In this document: piece by piece, positions 36,075-49,332 of the stretch
Position numbering within the stretch: the first letter of the stretch is position 1
How the letters are laid out: every line of letters starts with the position of its first letter
NCBI RefSeq assembly: GCF_040412425.1
Contig: NC_089744.1
Coordinates: 21,699,501 to 21,763,500, forward strand
Direction: 5' to 3'
Origin: Macrobrachium rosenbergii
Taxonomy: Eukaryota; Arthropoda; Malacostraca; Decapoda; Palaemonidae
DNA length: 64,000 nt
The notes under the pieces: model-generated
Databases searched by the model: none
What the model was told of the DNA's origin: nothing
Seen by the model: only the letters and a program-made list of their open reading frames with translations
Translations under genes and position numbers: made by a program

Positions 36075-36583
36075 AGGGAGAAGACGGATGGGCCTATGTA
36101 TCAAGAGTAGCACGTGAGAATGTGAAAGAGTGTGCTGAGTGGTGCGGTTGCCACGCTGCTGATAAGCCTGATAAGCAGCTAACGTGTTGTGTTTGTCTGC
36201 AGTTACAGGATGAATCTCAGTGGTTGTTGTTTTACTTCGCTCTGAAGCTTCCCATATTGCGCTCTTGGGCGACGTGTAGGAATAAATCGGATCTCTAATA
36301 CGATTAGGCCTACATCTGTCATCACAATTGCCTTATCTAAAAACATCACATATCTCAGGATATGATCGAAATACGAAACTACTACTGTAAATATCAACGA
36401 GTATCAGTCCTATTTCATTCTCTAAACAAAAAACTTCCCACTTTTAAGTCAATTTTCCGTAATGTAGCCCTAAAGCGACACGTAAAACCTCGCGCTCATT
36501 TCTAAAACCTTCGCCCCACCGCCTGAAAGCAACACAAAAACGAGACACCAACTGATTACGTCATTCTCCCGAGGGACCTTCCC
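36075..36583. other. gene-free stretch
   Basis: Nothing recognised. A 64-codon minus frame (36203-36397) is unsupported. Confidence 0.4.
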
Positions 36584-36750
36584 TCATGGGAATAAATGTG
36601 ATCCGCATATGTGGAATGAGGAAGATGAGACACGGCGTCCGCTGTGAAATTCCACAACGCGCATGTGCAAGGCATCTGGTTCTTGCGTTAATTCGGCTGT
36701 TCCCTTGGAGACTTTGGTTCCATTTTCATTGTTATAATAGCCATTACTGA
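36584..36750 (-). CDS. candidate lipocalin-like exon
   Basis: The minus strand encodes VSNGYYNNENGTKVSKGTAE then LTQEPDALHMRVVEFHSGR. The spacing I-x-V-x-N, then N-G-T, then G-x-A, then P-x-x-L-x-V-x-F resembles the central strands of apolipoprotein-D or crustacyanin-type lipocalins, which are abundant in crustaceans. Possible acceptors (ATATCAG and TCAG) sit at 36751 and 36747. No good donor was found before the stop at 36584. No neighbouring exon with the GxW or ATDY motifs was seen. This is a hypothesis from pattern only. Confidence 0.22.
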
Positions 36751-36799
36751 CTGATATATCTACTTTGATTATGAAATGAATAGCTTCTATCAATACATT

Positions 36800-37411
36800 T
36801 TTTGTGGGGGGGGGTTTCGTAAGAACAGGCGTATATTATATCTAGTATGCGTATTAAATGCTTGTTTTTATATCACTGTTATCAAAGTGATAGCCATTTC
36901 ATCCACGGTAAACAGAATGAAGCATAAGAATCATTAAAAGACTGCGCCGGGTCTCTTACCTCAAAACCAACAATTAGGCACAACTATCAAGATCTTGCTG
37001 ATACATGCATAAATCCCTCAGCCAACAAAATTTTAAACTACAATATAAATTTCCAACCATTCGTTGAAACATAATAGAAGGGGGCACAAAAAACAAGAGT
37101 GAAAAAAAAAAAGATGGTACACGCTCAAGCAAATCATGTACCAAGTAACTCGTGGACAGGCTTCAAGGGGCTACCAGTTTTAATGTCCCTCCAGCACCCA
37201 TATGCGTAGCTTTGGCCTTTTTCTTTTCACCTCTCGCTTCCTCTGGTTTATTTCCACTCAGTTGACCAACTTCTGTAATTATAATTCAGTTTAATATCTT
37301 TTTCCGACTCGATTTAATGCTTCAGGGACGCAGAGTTGCCACTTAGGAATTTATAGACCCATGTAGTATATATTTCTCTCTGCTCGTATTAGGAATTTAC
37401 AGACCCATGTA
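36800..37411. other. gene-free stretch
   Basis: Contains a G-run near 36805-36814. Before the (TC)n tract there is an imperfect direct repeat of AGGAATTTA(T/C)AGACCCATGTA. Nothing else recognised. Confidence 0.4.

Positions 37412-37484
<73 letters not shown>
37412..37484. repeat. (TC)n microsatellite
   Basis: About 73 bases of TC. Confidence 0.98.
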
Positions 37485-37485
<1 letters not shown>

Positions 37486-38007
37486 TCGTACTAATTTCCT
37501 TTTCACCTATGTTATCATCACCTATGTTATCATCAGGACATTATTTCGTCTTGAGTGCTTGCACTTACCACACCAGACTAATAGCATAACTCATTTGTCA
37601 CTCGCCTCATGCGGTTTGTTGCTTGTTATCTTAAAAGGTGATGGTCGCCAATCAAATAATATAGTGCAGCTATTTATTTTTCTTGGTCATAAATTCGTAT
37701 TTGAGATGTGAATGCTGTTACTATAAATCCAACCATTTTATACGGATTATACATATAGGCTTATTTTACATATATAGGCCTATTTTACCCACTTAACTGC
37801 TGTGTATTTTGGCTTACTCGCTTTCATTTCTGCTTGACTTCAGAAATACCTCCAAATCATACACAATCCTTCCTACCGTAAATTAATTATTATTGTCATT
37901 TTTTTTTACAAATAATCAATGTGAATCATAATCTTTTCTTGTTACCATATATTTGCTTGGATATATTTCGCAAATGTTGTTTTCGAACCTCGTCAACTTC
38001 GCTGGTG

Positions 38008-38364
38008 TTTTTAGTTTTCTGTCAAAGAAAACTATTCTGCCGGCTTTGTCTGTCCGTCCGCACTTTATTCTGTCCGAACTTTTTCTGTCCTCCCTTAGAT
38101 CTTAAAACCTACTGAAGCTAGAGGGCTGCAAATTGGCATGTTGATCATCCACCCCCAATCATCAAACGTACCGTATTGCAGCCCTCTAGTCTCAGTAGTT
38201 TTTATTTTATTTAACATTAAAGTTAGCCACAATCTTGCTTCTGGCAACGATAAAAGCCAGGCCACCACCAGGTCGTGGATAAAGTTGCATGGGCCACGGC
38301 TCATACAGCATTATACCGAGACCACCGAATGATTGATCTATTTTCGGTGGCCTTGATTATACAT
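38008..38364 (-). mobile_element. family A hairpin element, copy 7 (truncated)
   Basis: Starts with GTTTTCTGTCAAAGAAAAC and stops after the TTTCGGTGGCCTTGATTAT block. The GCGCCGAAG end stem is missing. Confidence 0.94.
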
Positions 38365-40865
38365 TCCTTAATCAATTATTTTGATCGTCTGTATTGCTAA
38401 CTTGCATGTTTTCAATTTCCTATCATCTGTAAAAATGACATATTACATTCATATACATCCATAACATTTGAAGATAAACTGGACTTCAAGCAAATGTAGT
38501 ACTAACGACTTTGTTTTTTTTTTGCGCAGTCATCTTGTCCTCAAACTATCCTATATTTTCCCCGAGTTTGATCCCATAATCATATTCTTGTTTAAGGAAC
38601 ACTCCCGTCTCGTCTGACCCACTTCAATAGATGAGCTCTCCATATATTTCCAATCCACTCTTTGCCGTCATTGTCTCTGGCTAATGCATAACTTATCAGC
38701 CTAGCTTTTGGGTCTCATCAGTGTATCAACCTATTTCTTTTAACGTATTGAACTTTTGTACAATATATGGAACCATTTATTATGTGTGTATATATACACA
38801 TATATACTGTATATAGGTCTTTATCTTAATTCTGGCCGGCAATTCTCGTACTTTTCTATTCACGTATAGACTACCTGTGGACTGCACGGTCCAGTGACTG
38901 CAACAATTAGAATCTTCCTTGGCCGCAATCAACATTAAAGGTACCTATACGGAGGAGAATGGACGAACGTACTATAGACTAATGAAAGTAGGAGGTAATA
39001 TAATATATTAGACATATCTATAATACAATATTCTACCTAACTAAAATAATGTGTTAAATGTGGAAATTCAAGAATTGAAAAAAAGGAATTTAATGTTATT
39101 CAATAAACAACTTAGGCATGCCTGGTGGACCAATCTTAGGCCGATAAAGACGCTTCAAAAGTAAACGCTGAACTTGAAATGCTTCCTTTTACAGTAAAGC
39201 TGAGAGTTTCAGATTTCTTTCATTCCTGTAAATACCACCTTTATTGCTTCCGCATGTGTTAAAGGATCCACTTCTTTTTTTTTTTTTCTTCAGTTACCCT
39301 CCCACACCACCCCTCTTCTCTTCCTCCAGGTCTCAGTTATGGTAAGGAATTATTATATTACCCCTTCCGCAGTCAAGATATCCAACGGACCTTTATTTTA
39401 GCCATAAATGTGTTCGGCTTAACTTTATTACAAGCCAGTTCGAAACTTGCACGCACACAATGCTACATATCTAGACTGATGAGACTGACAAAATATATCA
39501 CCACAATCTAGACCTAAATATAGAAAACGCTACAAGATCACCATCGAAATAAGCCAAATACCTCTGAAGATGGCGAAACAGTCATTGTTTTGGGACGAGT
39601 ATATTATGCCTGAGAAATTCACACGCTGGGTGACATTATTGATGCGTATTTTGATTTTGGTTGTACAAGCCGTTAAAAGGGAAGCAGTAGTTGGTTTTGT
39701 CGGAGAAATACGATCAAAATCACGATAGAATTACAAGTGATGCGTGATTAAAAAAAAATGGTAATCCTTGCGTAACAGCTGCCACTTCCGTGATTACAGG
39801 TAGGAACACTTTTCAGGGGAGTAACTGATCAGACTGTCTCTCTGCAGTAAGATGTTTCTCGCATAAAGAGGGGAAAATTCATTTGCTATAAACATGAAAA
39901 CTCTTCTGCATTCTTAAATAAGGAAGTCCTGTGTATCATAAACGGGTCGTTACACTAATTATAAAAAAAAGTCCTAAGTTCGATTATCATGGCTATCATC
40001 GTCATAACTTATTAATAACGATGATGATGATGATAGCTGTTACTAATGCTGTTTATTAACACGCAGAACACAGTACTTACAAGCATTAATGGGAAAACTA
40101 CAATCGTCAATGATGCAGCATCAAAAATTTTAATTTTTTTTTTTTGGGGGGGGGGATCTATTTCAACCGAGGGTTCAAACAGCCTTCACATTAAACTTGG
40201 TACGGCATCTAAAAAAAAATTAACTCTTAAGATGCGTATTTGGTGCCGAATTTTTTTTTTAAATGAACTGTTATGATGCGTATTCAACATGACAATTAAC
40301 ATCGGAAAAACATACATTGAAAATATCGGTACAGCAATTAGAAAGAAAGAATATCATTGCCATTCGCAAAATGAAACACAAAATGAAAACAACTGTTCCT
40401 TCCCTTGATTTTCTCCTAGTAGCCGAGACTGAAGCCCACAATATTCTACAGTCATTACTACTTCAACTACTATGGCCATTATCTATACTTTAATTGATGC
40501 TGCCCCTGTCAATTCATTAATCGTGCCTTTTCACCCGGCAACAAACAGGATTCTTATCCAGAAGTAGCCTTTACAGTGCCTACACTTTCCGGGTGGTTAC
40601 TGATTAAGAACCTTACAACCATTACACAGCAAAAAAAAAAAAATAAATAAAAAACCTTGGCATTTAGTACTGATAACTGTACAGGACTTGTTCGTGAGGG
40701 CAACTGTATATACATCAGTGATATTAACACAATCTATTAGGAAAAACTTCAGCGTACATCTCAAATATATGATAGCCTTATATTTCCCAATGCTACGATC
40801 AGATATCGTGGGATGTCACCGCGTTATGGTCTAAATAAACATTAAAACTATAAAACACGCAGCCA
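38365..40865. other. 2.5-kb gene-free stretch
   Basis: Mostly unique AT-rich DNA. Poly-T/poly-G runs at 40130-40155 suggest a degenerate homopolymer slip site. An imperfect (GATGAT)n patch is at about 40019-40036. No exon, RNA or known repeat recognised. Confidence 0.5.

Positions 40866-40867
<2 letters not shown>

Positions 40868-40941
<74 letters not shown>
40868..40941. repeat. (AT)n microsatellite
   Basis: About 74 bases of AT. Confidence 0.98.
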
Positions 40942-40945
<4 letters not shown>

Positions 40946-41071
40946 TATACATAAGTATATAAACTCTAAATCATCCTACAACTAAGTACCACCAACTGAA
41001 ACTCTAGTACAAACACAGAAAATTTTTTTGTTGATAAAAATAATAGAATTGCAACGTACCTAACTGTCATA

Positions 41072-41074
<3 letters not shown>

Positions 41075-41153
<79 letters not shown>
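41075..41153. repeat. (GA)n microsatellite
   Basis: About 79 bases of GA. Confidence 0.98.
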
Positions 41154-41156
<3 letters not shown>

Positions 41157-41668
41157 ACGAAATGCTGCTACCTATTGAAGCTTGTTACTATTTTTCACAC
41201 TAATCACAGCTAACAGCATTACAGAATCAATAAACTTCACAGCCTCGCAAGCATCATGAAAATAAAATGCCAAATTAATTCATATTGAGAGATCGCCGGT
41301 AAAAAGTATATACATACATAAACACAATATATATATAAATATATATGTATTATACGTTGACGTAGAACCACAAAATTTGGAGTAAAGGGATATATAAATG
41401 TTAAAGTTACAACGCCAAACCTATACAGCAGTCACTGCAGGCCACAACAGCCTAACCATGCACTATTGCCAAAGCTGACATTCATTATAAGATCAAAATC
41501 CCCAAAAACATCCCCACGACTTCTTCTGCATCGGGCCAAAAAGCTTCATCTGCACACACATACACACAAACACACACACACACAGAGCTCTATCTAAAGG
41601 CATCACAGATTTAATTTTTTGATCATTTTTCGAATCCGGGATAGACACGAGACTGTTATTCTCTTTAC

Positions 41669-41880
41669 CTAAGGTCACAGGTCAAACTACAGGTGTTCCA
41701 TCGTCCAAAGAGAGCCGGCGCGGCGACTGTCCGTGGAAACGCCGCCGTGTGAAATGCACAGTAATTTTTTGATAACAGGATTCGTGGTTTGCGTCCGTGC
41801 GCGTCTTCTTTCCGAAACTCCCTCCAAACAGACACTAATGGTGGACTGGAGGGACCGTGGGCCAACTCGGCTCCCGTTGC
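41669..41880 (-). promoter_or_regulatory. CpG-rich block, possible non-coding first exon
   Basis: This stretch is much richer in CG dinucleotides than its surroundings (GCCGGCGCGGCGAC, CGCCGCC, GTCCGTGCGCGTC). On the minus strand it ends in a donor-like CCTTAG|GTAAAG at 41668. The minus frame across it has no ATG. It could be a 5' UTR exon next to a promoter, but no downstream exon was found. Confidence 0.2.
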
Positions 41881-43135
41881 CTACCTACACACTACAGTTG
41901 CCAGCTGCTCATTTCTTTAAAAACTCCCCTAACCATAAGCAATCCATTCATTCATATTTATGAACTGAAATCACCGTGAAACATTATAATACATATTACC
42001 AAAAATGTTGCATAACGATACGATGATTTAAAACGTTCAATATTTAAAAGGGCGGAAAATGCCAAACCGGCAACTATGCTGCAGCAATGCTGGACCCGAA
42101 ACCTGCAACTGTTTGACGCAGAATTTCGATATTTCACTGCAAAGTAAAAGTATTGTATTTGATTTCATGTTTTCACCGCCAAGATCCCCTCCCCTACCAA
42201 CCTCTCTTATTGATCGCTCGAAAGCAAGCGTGCAAGAACAGCAGCAGACGTACTTCTCGATGGCGTTTAAAGGAACAACAGGGGATTGACTTGACCCGAC
42301 ACCAGAGAGAGAGAGAGAGAGAGAGTGAGAGAGAGAGAGATGAAAGGGGATTGGGGTGCACGATGACAACATCTGGTTAAACATACGACCATGAGAAAAA
42401 GGAAGACAACTATACGTACGCACAATCATGCACAAGGTACATACACTTGTAAAAAAAAAGCACGGAGTATAATAATTAGTCTTACAGTCCTAATTCATAG
42501 CAAGACTAATTACACCACTTCAACAATCTCTCGGTATGACATCCGTATACTTATACGATAACCTATTTCGAAAATATCTAGTAATCTATTATATTGTATC
42601 AGAAATCATTTTGGAAAAACCTACGTAGATAATACAATTACACTCCATGGGTAAGTCATCAATATACTTCAGGAAAGACTGTAAGGCTATTGACTAAGGG
42701 TCTCTTGCAGTGTACCAAATTAACTAATGACTCATTGACTATGCAAACCAGCAAGATTTTCAGAAAGGCCTACGGGGGTAGACGCAAGAAGAGCGAATAT
42801 ATTATTAATCCCAGTACCCTTTCGGATAGTTTGTGGAACTCATAAAATTTTGATTAAAATCAATAAGTGTCAGGCTTCAGTAGACCAACCCCACCTCTTA
42901 AAATAAAAGTAAGGCTAACCTAACCACAAATTATGTCAGATTAATGTACTCAGTATATGAAAACAACCTTGCATATGAATACAAACAGTAATTAATCAAA
43001 ACGAGAGGGCTACGAGTTTAATAGGCCTATCCCTCGTGTGAATCAGGGCTTAGTCTAAGACCAGAGACCCGACGTAATCGAAGCGGAGTCCTTTCTCAGT
43101 GGTATGCATGTTGTCCTTCCTCCTCTGTATTAAAA

Positions 43136-43139
<4 letters not shown>
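41881..43139. other. gene-free stretch
   Basis: Contains a short imperfect (GA)n at 42305-42340. Opposing frames around 42037-42435 are unsupported. Confidence 0.4.

Positions 43140-43205
<66 letters not shown>
43140..43205. repeat. (TC)n microsatellite
   Basis: About 66 bases of TC. Confidence 0.98.
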
Positions 43206-43207
<2 letters not shown>

Positions 43208-43320
43208 TTTACAGTTTCTAATTTACGAAATACTTGCATATTACCTTCTGAATTTCAGAATTTTCTGTCATCAGACTCTACATACACATTGCAAAGAAAC
43301 GCTACAGGCGGGAGAACTTG

Positions 43321-43380
43321 GAAACTGAGTCACTGTATATTAAACTGAATCACTGTATATGAAACTGAGTCACTGTAAGT
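43321..43380. repeat. short tandem repeat, 20-bp unit, 3 copies
   Basis: AAACTGAGTCACTGTATAT appears three times at 20-bp spacing with small substitutions. Confidence 0.92.
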
Positions 43381-44424
43381 AACGGCATCGATGACCATAG
43401 TCTGTTGCAACATCAGTTCACGTGACTCGTGAATCACACTGTATACACACTAAAAAGTAGGAAAAACAGAGACAGGAGGTTGTTCTACCAAGAAAAGGGA
43501 AAGTAGAAGAGGAATTTATTAGTCTGGAGGTCAAGGGAAAGAAACACTTACAGGCATTCTTTTTAAAGGTAATTCAGTTTGAATACAGAATTAAAATGAA
43601 ACTGGTTATCACATCGATTTAGCAGTCTCCTCCACATCGGGCAAAAAGGGCTTATGTTTATAAATCTGTCCCGTACCCACAAGAATTCAAAGGCTACTGG
43701 CAGTTTTCAACCTACTTTAATATTTCTTCAATGAAGGCTAGGAGAGGCAATATTTGTTCTTTTCCACCCTAAGCATGAAGAAAAGGCAATGTTAGAAGGA
43801 AAAAAAAGATGGGCTTTGCTAGGCCTACACTTCTATTAAGACCTGAAAAACCTACGAAGATCATGCAAATGTTAAGTACCAAATTCCAAAATGAGATGTG
43901 GGCGTTGGATTACGTAATTATTCCGTAATTATTCCGTAAGAGTACAAAATAACACAGGGATGTAAATCAAAATACATAAATGTACATATTAATGAATTCG
44001 ACGCGCACACCATACACATCACTTTAAATAAGCCAACAGTGTTTATCTACAGGTATTATTTTAGATGCAGAGGCAGACGGGGGGGGCAAACTGATGTCTT
44101 GTCACCTCTGAGGCTTAAAAATACTGGGATTCAACACCTGTGACAACAACAGATGTTTGCTTCTTCTCTGAAGGACGGATAGTTTTCAGAGTTGCGGAAA
44201 ACGAACCCAAAGAGAGTGATCCAAAGCTTCGTAGTACATGGAAAGAAACCGTTGTCCCGAGCCTTGGACTCTTGAAGGGTATCGATTTCCACATAGTACG
44301 TGAAGGGGAAAGGTATCCTGACAGGTGTTACGAGACCGCTTGACAGTAGAGGCTTTTCATGAGTCTAGTGGAATCTGGGGTGAAGTGGTACCTTCACAAA
44401 ATATAAAATGACGCTGTTCGCAGG

Positions 44425-44426
<2 letters not shown>
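43381..44426. other. gene-free stretch with one unexplained frame
   Basis: The frame 44140-44343 (67 codons, plus) is locally GC-richer and encodes a charged peptide (EGRIVFRVAENEPKES). No family or splice evidence supports it. Confidence 0.3.

Positions 44427-44484
<58 letters not shown>
44427..44484. repeat. (GA)n microsatellite
   Basis: About 58 bases of GA. Confidence 0.98.
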
Positions 44485-44486
<2 letters not shown>

Positions 44487-45383
44487 AGGGCCAATGACCA
44501 GACTAAAATCTTTTGATTCAATATTATCGACAAGGAAACAAAACATGAAGTATCTCAAATCAGACCAATATTCTTGACAAGGACCCAAAAGGTTAAAATA
44601 AAGCTTGAATAGGCTATATAGCTAAAACCAGATAACTGGGGAGATCTGGACGAAACACCTAATTTCATTAAAGAAACAAATTTAGTCCGGAATTACGAGG
44701 TGTCACCGAAACAATCAGAATGTGTCTGGATCCCACATTTAGACTTGTTCACACGTTCAGGAGGTGATGTATAAGTATATGATTAAGGAAAGAAGCGAAG
44801 CTAAGTAACGGAAGATGGTAAAGACGATACAGAAGATATAAATATAGACAAGAATGAATGCAAAAACTGACGAGCATAAACATCATGAAATGTAATTTTA
44901 CGCAGTATATCTCTCGAAATACACACATGTACAAATTACTTACACATGTACGTATACCAAAACGTAAACTATATATGGAAACACGTACACATATATTTAA
45001 TACATTCTATAACACACGCTGTCTCGACACACACAAAGAATATACCGTCCGAAATCATTTTCCCTGTAAAGTTGGGCGAAACGAGATAAGCAGCTGCTAC
45101 AGGCAAAGAATGCATGCAAGGAACCTTTGCACGCAACTTCCCTCCGATTTCTATCGATTAAAACGATTGAACCCACACATGTTAACACCGGTTACGTAAC
45201 CGTCCCGCTGAACTGACACTTACAAGTGAGGAAATCATCGGATTTTAGTCTCACTGGTTATTTATACACGAAGAAGATGAATAGAAATAAAACAGAAAGA
45301 TAGTAAACGAATGAAAAACTAATGTAAACAAACTGAAACAAAATGTTGTGATAGAATTTTATAGCAGCGTGAGTTACTGCTAG

Positions 45384-45477
45384 GTCTAAAGAAGTCTCTG
45401 CCGGTATTCTCATGACTTAAGCCACACTGAGTCTAAAGAAGTCTCCGCCGGTATTTTCATCACTTGAGCCCCACTGA
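45384..45477. repeat. tandem duplication, 47-bp unit, 2 copies
   Basis: Two copies of a unit beginning GTCTAAAGAAGTCTC and ending CCACACTGA or CCCCACTGA, with about five differences. Confidence 0.93.
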
Positions 45478-45745
45478 AAAGTAATTTCACATCATACTTT
45501 AAAACCACTACCCTATAACTGTTATGAATATTGAAATGAATAAAATTCACATAGGTGTAAACCACTGAAAGCACCAAACATTCTATTTGGTACTGGACTC
45601 ATTAACTCGCATTCAAAAGCGATCTTTATCAGTTAGCCACTCCATACAAGAGACATAATGGAAAGCTTCATTGCTAATTTGGATATCTATATCTATACAT
45701 ATATATGTAAATGTGTGTGCGTATGTATGTATATATACTGTATAT

Positions 45746-45750
<5 letters not shown>

Positions 45751-45811
<61 letters not shown>
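45751..45811. repeat. (GA)n microsatellite
   Basis: About 61 bases of GA. Confidence 0.98.
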
Positions 45812-45813
<2 letters not shown>

Positions 45814-45969
45814 ACAAATTACAGATGAACGTTATATCCACCTCAGCTTTCACTTATAAAAAATGTCTCCTCGGCTATGGATCGAAAGCAGGACGAATAA
45901 TAATATATCAAATAATTCTGGGAACCCTCGAGAGCCGATTATATGCTTGAAGACACAAGAGATTCTATG

Positions 45970-46609
45970 TTTTGCTGAAGCGTTGTCTATAAATTTTGGT
46001 GAAGCGTTGTCTATACATTTTGCTGCCGCGTTGTCTATACATTTTGGTGAAGCGTTGTCTATACATTTTGGTGAAGCGTTGTCTATAAATTTTGGTGATG
46101 CGTTGTCTATGCATTTTGGTGAAGCGGTCTATACATTTTAGCGAAGCGTTGTCTATACATTCTTGGAGGTGAAGCGTTGTCTATACATTTTGGTGATGCG
46201 CTGTCTATACATTTTGGTGAAGCGTTGTCTATACGTTTTGGTGAAGCGTTGTCTAAACATTTTGGTGAAGCGTTGTCTATACATTCTTGGAGGTGTAGCA
46301 TTGTCTATACATTTTGGCGAAGCGTTGTCTATACATTTTGGTGAAGCTTTGTCTATACATTTTGGTGAAGCGTTGTCTATACATTTTGGTGATGCGTTGT
46401 CTACACATTTTGGTGATGCGTTGTCTACACATTTTGGTGACGCTTTATCTACACATTTTGGTGAAGCGTTGTCTATACATTTTGGTGAAGAGTTGTCTAT
46501 ACATTTTGGTGAAGCGTTGGCGCTGTCTATACATTTTGGTGAAGCGTTGTCTATACATTTTGGTGAAGCGCTGTCTATACATTTTGGTGAAGCGTTGTCT
46601 AAAAATTCT
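45970..46609. repeat. minisatellite, 24-bp unit, about 26 copies
   Basis: The unit is GGTGAAGCGTTGTCTA followed by TACATTTT, with point variants (GATGCG, CTGTCT, ACACAT). A longer variant unit containing CATTCTTGGAGGTG occurs at about 46158 and 46284. The unit length is divisible by three and four of six frames lack stops, which explains the long frames seen over it on both strands. Confidence 0.97.
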
Positions 46610-46870
46610 TGGAAAACTGAGGTTTTCAATGAACGTGTATTAAGACGCTGCAGAGAAGCAAAATATCGTGGAGAAACTCAATAAATAGATAAAAATGAGA
46701 GAATGCATTTCAAAAATGTCACAACAGACGTCCCAAGTACAAAAGGAATAAAAAAAAATAACTCAAAATAAATGACAGCCAAAACTACTCTAACCGGATA
46801 ATCAGTTTAATGACAGAGAATGAAAATGATCCAAAATAAATTCTGAAAAGCTTGAATTTATATAAAAAAA

Positions 46871-47303
46871 AACAAGTACAAAATGCGCCGAAGTTTCTTC
46901 GACGCAATCGAGTTTTTTGTACAGCCGCTACAGAGTATAATTAAGGCCACCGAAAATAGATCTATCTTTCAGTGGTCTCGGTATAATGCTGTGGGAGCCG
47001 CGGCCTATGAATCTTTAACCTAGGCCCGGTGGTGGCCTATCCCATATCGTTGTCAGAAGCACGATTATGGCCAAATTTAACCTTAAATAAAATTAAAACT
47101 ACTGAGGCTAGAGGGATGCAATTTGGTATGTTTGATGATTGGGGGGTGGATGGTCAACAATCCAATTTGCAGCCCTCTAGCCTCAACAGTTTTAAAGATC
47201 TGAGGGCGGAGAGAAAACTGCGGACAGAAAAAGTGCGGACGGAATAAAGTGCGGACGGACAGACAAAGCCGGCACAATAGTTTTCTTTTACAGAAAACTA
47301 AAA
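46871..47303 (+). mobile_element. family A hairpin element, copy 8 (complete)
   Basis: All four stems are present. The first stem is GCGCCGAAG / CTTCGACGC. Confidence 0.95.
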
Positions 47304-47665
47304 TACTTTCTTAAAGTGAAATTTTCTCATTCTTTTATGGGGCAATAATGTGAAAAAATACCAGGACAAATTTAGCTAAGAAAAAAAAACTTATGCACAT
47401 AAATCGCCAATAGAAATTCACCATTCAAGGGTTCTATGAGTCTAGATGTATTACAACATTGACTGCCATGAGATTTAACACTTTTTGGCAAGTATTTTAA
47501 AAGTGCTTTTGAAGTTTATCTGAACACAAAGATTAATTATCATTTTTGATTACTGTTCAGAGACAATGCTCTATAAAAAAGAACCCTTCACTTCATCTGA
47601 CTTATTTATTATTTTTTTTTTTTGGGGGCTTTCACAAACAAGAACCAACCTAATATATAAATAAA

Positions 47666-47724
<59 letters not shown>

Positions 47725-48112
47725 AAACAGATTCCACCTCACTGAAAATATTAATATATTGTAAAAGCAATACCTCCGAAAGTATGGAATTCCTATGATT
47801 ACAAAAATTATAATACTTTAAATGCTAATGGAATTCTTGGTTTGAGGCCCCGCCTGTATCCACTGAATGAATCCAAAATTACGGCGGAAATGAAATATCA
47901 TTAGAAAAACAACGGACTGCCATGTTTTCGCGATGAATTATACCGATTTTGTAATTTCTTAATGGTATCATTTAACAGTGTGCATGTTAACCATCTGACT
48001 TCTTGTGTATCTGCTTGCATGCAAATGTATCTTGAAATATTGTGGTAATATTAGCTCAAAAGTTATGACATTTAGTAATTTAGCGTCTTGACATGCGCAT
48101 ACACACACACAC

Positions 48113-48114
<2 letters not shown>
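47304..48114. other. gene-free stretch with one (TC)n run
   Basis: (TC)n is at 47669-47722. Nothing else recognised. Confidence 0.5.
47669..47722. repeat. (TC)n microsatellite
   Basis: About 54 bases of TC. Confidence 0.98.

Positions 48115-48178
<64 letters not shown>
48115..48178. repeat. (GA)n microsatellite
   Basis: About 64 bases of GA, preceded by a short CA run. Confidence 0.98.
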
Positions 48179-48180
<2 letters not shown>

Positions 48181-48188
48181 CAAAACTT

Positions 48189-48563
48189 ATGTCATATTGT
48201 TGTTGCCAAGCAAAAACGAAGTGTTACAATGGAACTAGTGCTAGTTTTCTCACAAATCTTTGTTTGTTTTTTCTCTTTGCAAATCTGACCTTTCACTGTA
48301 AAATTATTATTAATAATACAACACTGAATGGTCAAATAATGTCTGAGAAAACTCGTATAACTCTGTCTCTGTCTGTCTGTCTGTCTCTCTCTCTAGGGAC
48401 CACATTCTGTCAGATTTGTCGAAAATTCTGGGACTGTGTTACCGATCCAAAGGAATCAGGGCTATGCAAATCAGCAAAGCCACGAAACGATCTGGCTAAT
48501 TTAACTTTCCTGAAGACTCAAAAAAAAAAAAAAAAAAAAAAAAAAACGCGTTATGAAAAATAA
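48189..48563. other. unexplained frame ending in poly-A
   Basis: A 124-codon plus frame ends in an A-run at 48519-48546 (about 28 A). The frame crosses a (TCTG)n patch near 48370 and has no family content. The A-run could be the tail of an old retroposed sequence, but no upstream element boundary was found. Confidence 0.2.
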
Positions 48564-48772
48564 ACCAACGGTTTTATGGACAGACTGAGCCTGCACAGTC
48601 TTGAGCAGTTGCAGTTCCTGCCGGCCCTGAAGACAATCGCATGTTGGAAGATAAGCGCAACTCCGCACGCACCATTTTTACGTGGATCTTGCTCAGGAAT
48701 TACCAGAAAATGCCTACCGGGGTAATTTTGTCCGGGTAGTAATTACACGAAAGGAGGGGTAACCGGGAAAAT

Positions 48773-48773
<1 letters not shown>

Positions 48774-48815
<42 letters not shown>
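48774..48815. repeat. (GA)n microsatellite
   Basis: About 42 bases of GA. Confidence 0.98.
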
Positions 48816-48819
<4 letters not shown>

Positions 48820-49332
48820 GTATAAGAATCACAGAGGAATAAGCGTTTACCAGAGAAGGTGTACGGTAGGCCTAACTTGATTGAGTTTTCAGCATGACGC
48901 AACTACTGTACACCATTTGTAAATTTGGAATCGACTTCCAAGCAGATGATTAAATCTTAAAATTAGGAGTGTAAGTGAAGCTATACGCGCCTCGTTTCAC
49001 GTTTATTACCCAATGAAAACCAGCACAGGCCCAAAATAATACTGGTTCTGACACACGCCGTCAAGCAGTCAAGGCAGACTCAGGTATCAAACATGACCAG
49101 AGATAAACTGAAGAAACACTACTTGCATATCCGCAACAAAAAAAAAATTGCTGAAGGAAACCAATTAACTTCATCTCCAGTAAACAGCGATTTTTTGAAG
49201 ACGTCTGAACATTCCTTCAAAAGCCAAAGAACAAAAGTAGGATAAAAAATATAACGTTGAGCTTAAAGAGAAAAGAACCACTGTAGCCTCATTTGTCACT
49301 GTGCTAAGGAGTGCTCTTAAAATCGACCCAAG

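Noticed and set aside
45970..46684. Repeat protein gene over the 24-bp array
   Set aside because: Four of six frames of the unit lack stops, so long frames on both strands are expected; no start context or splice sites favour one.
48189..48563. Processed pseudogene ending in poly-A
   Set aside because: The A-run is present, but no gene-like sequence, target duplication or 5' boundary could be identified.
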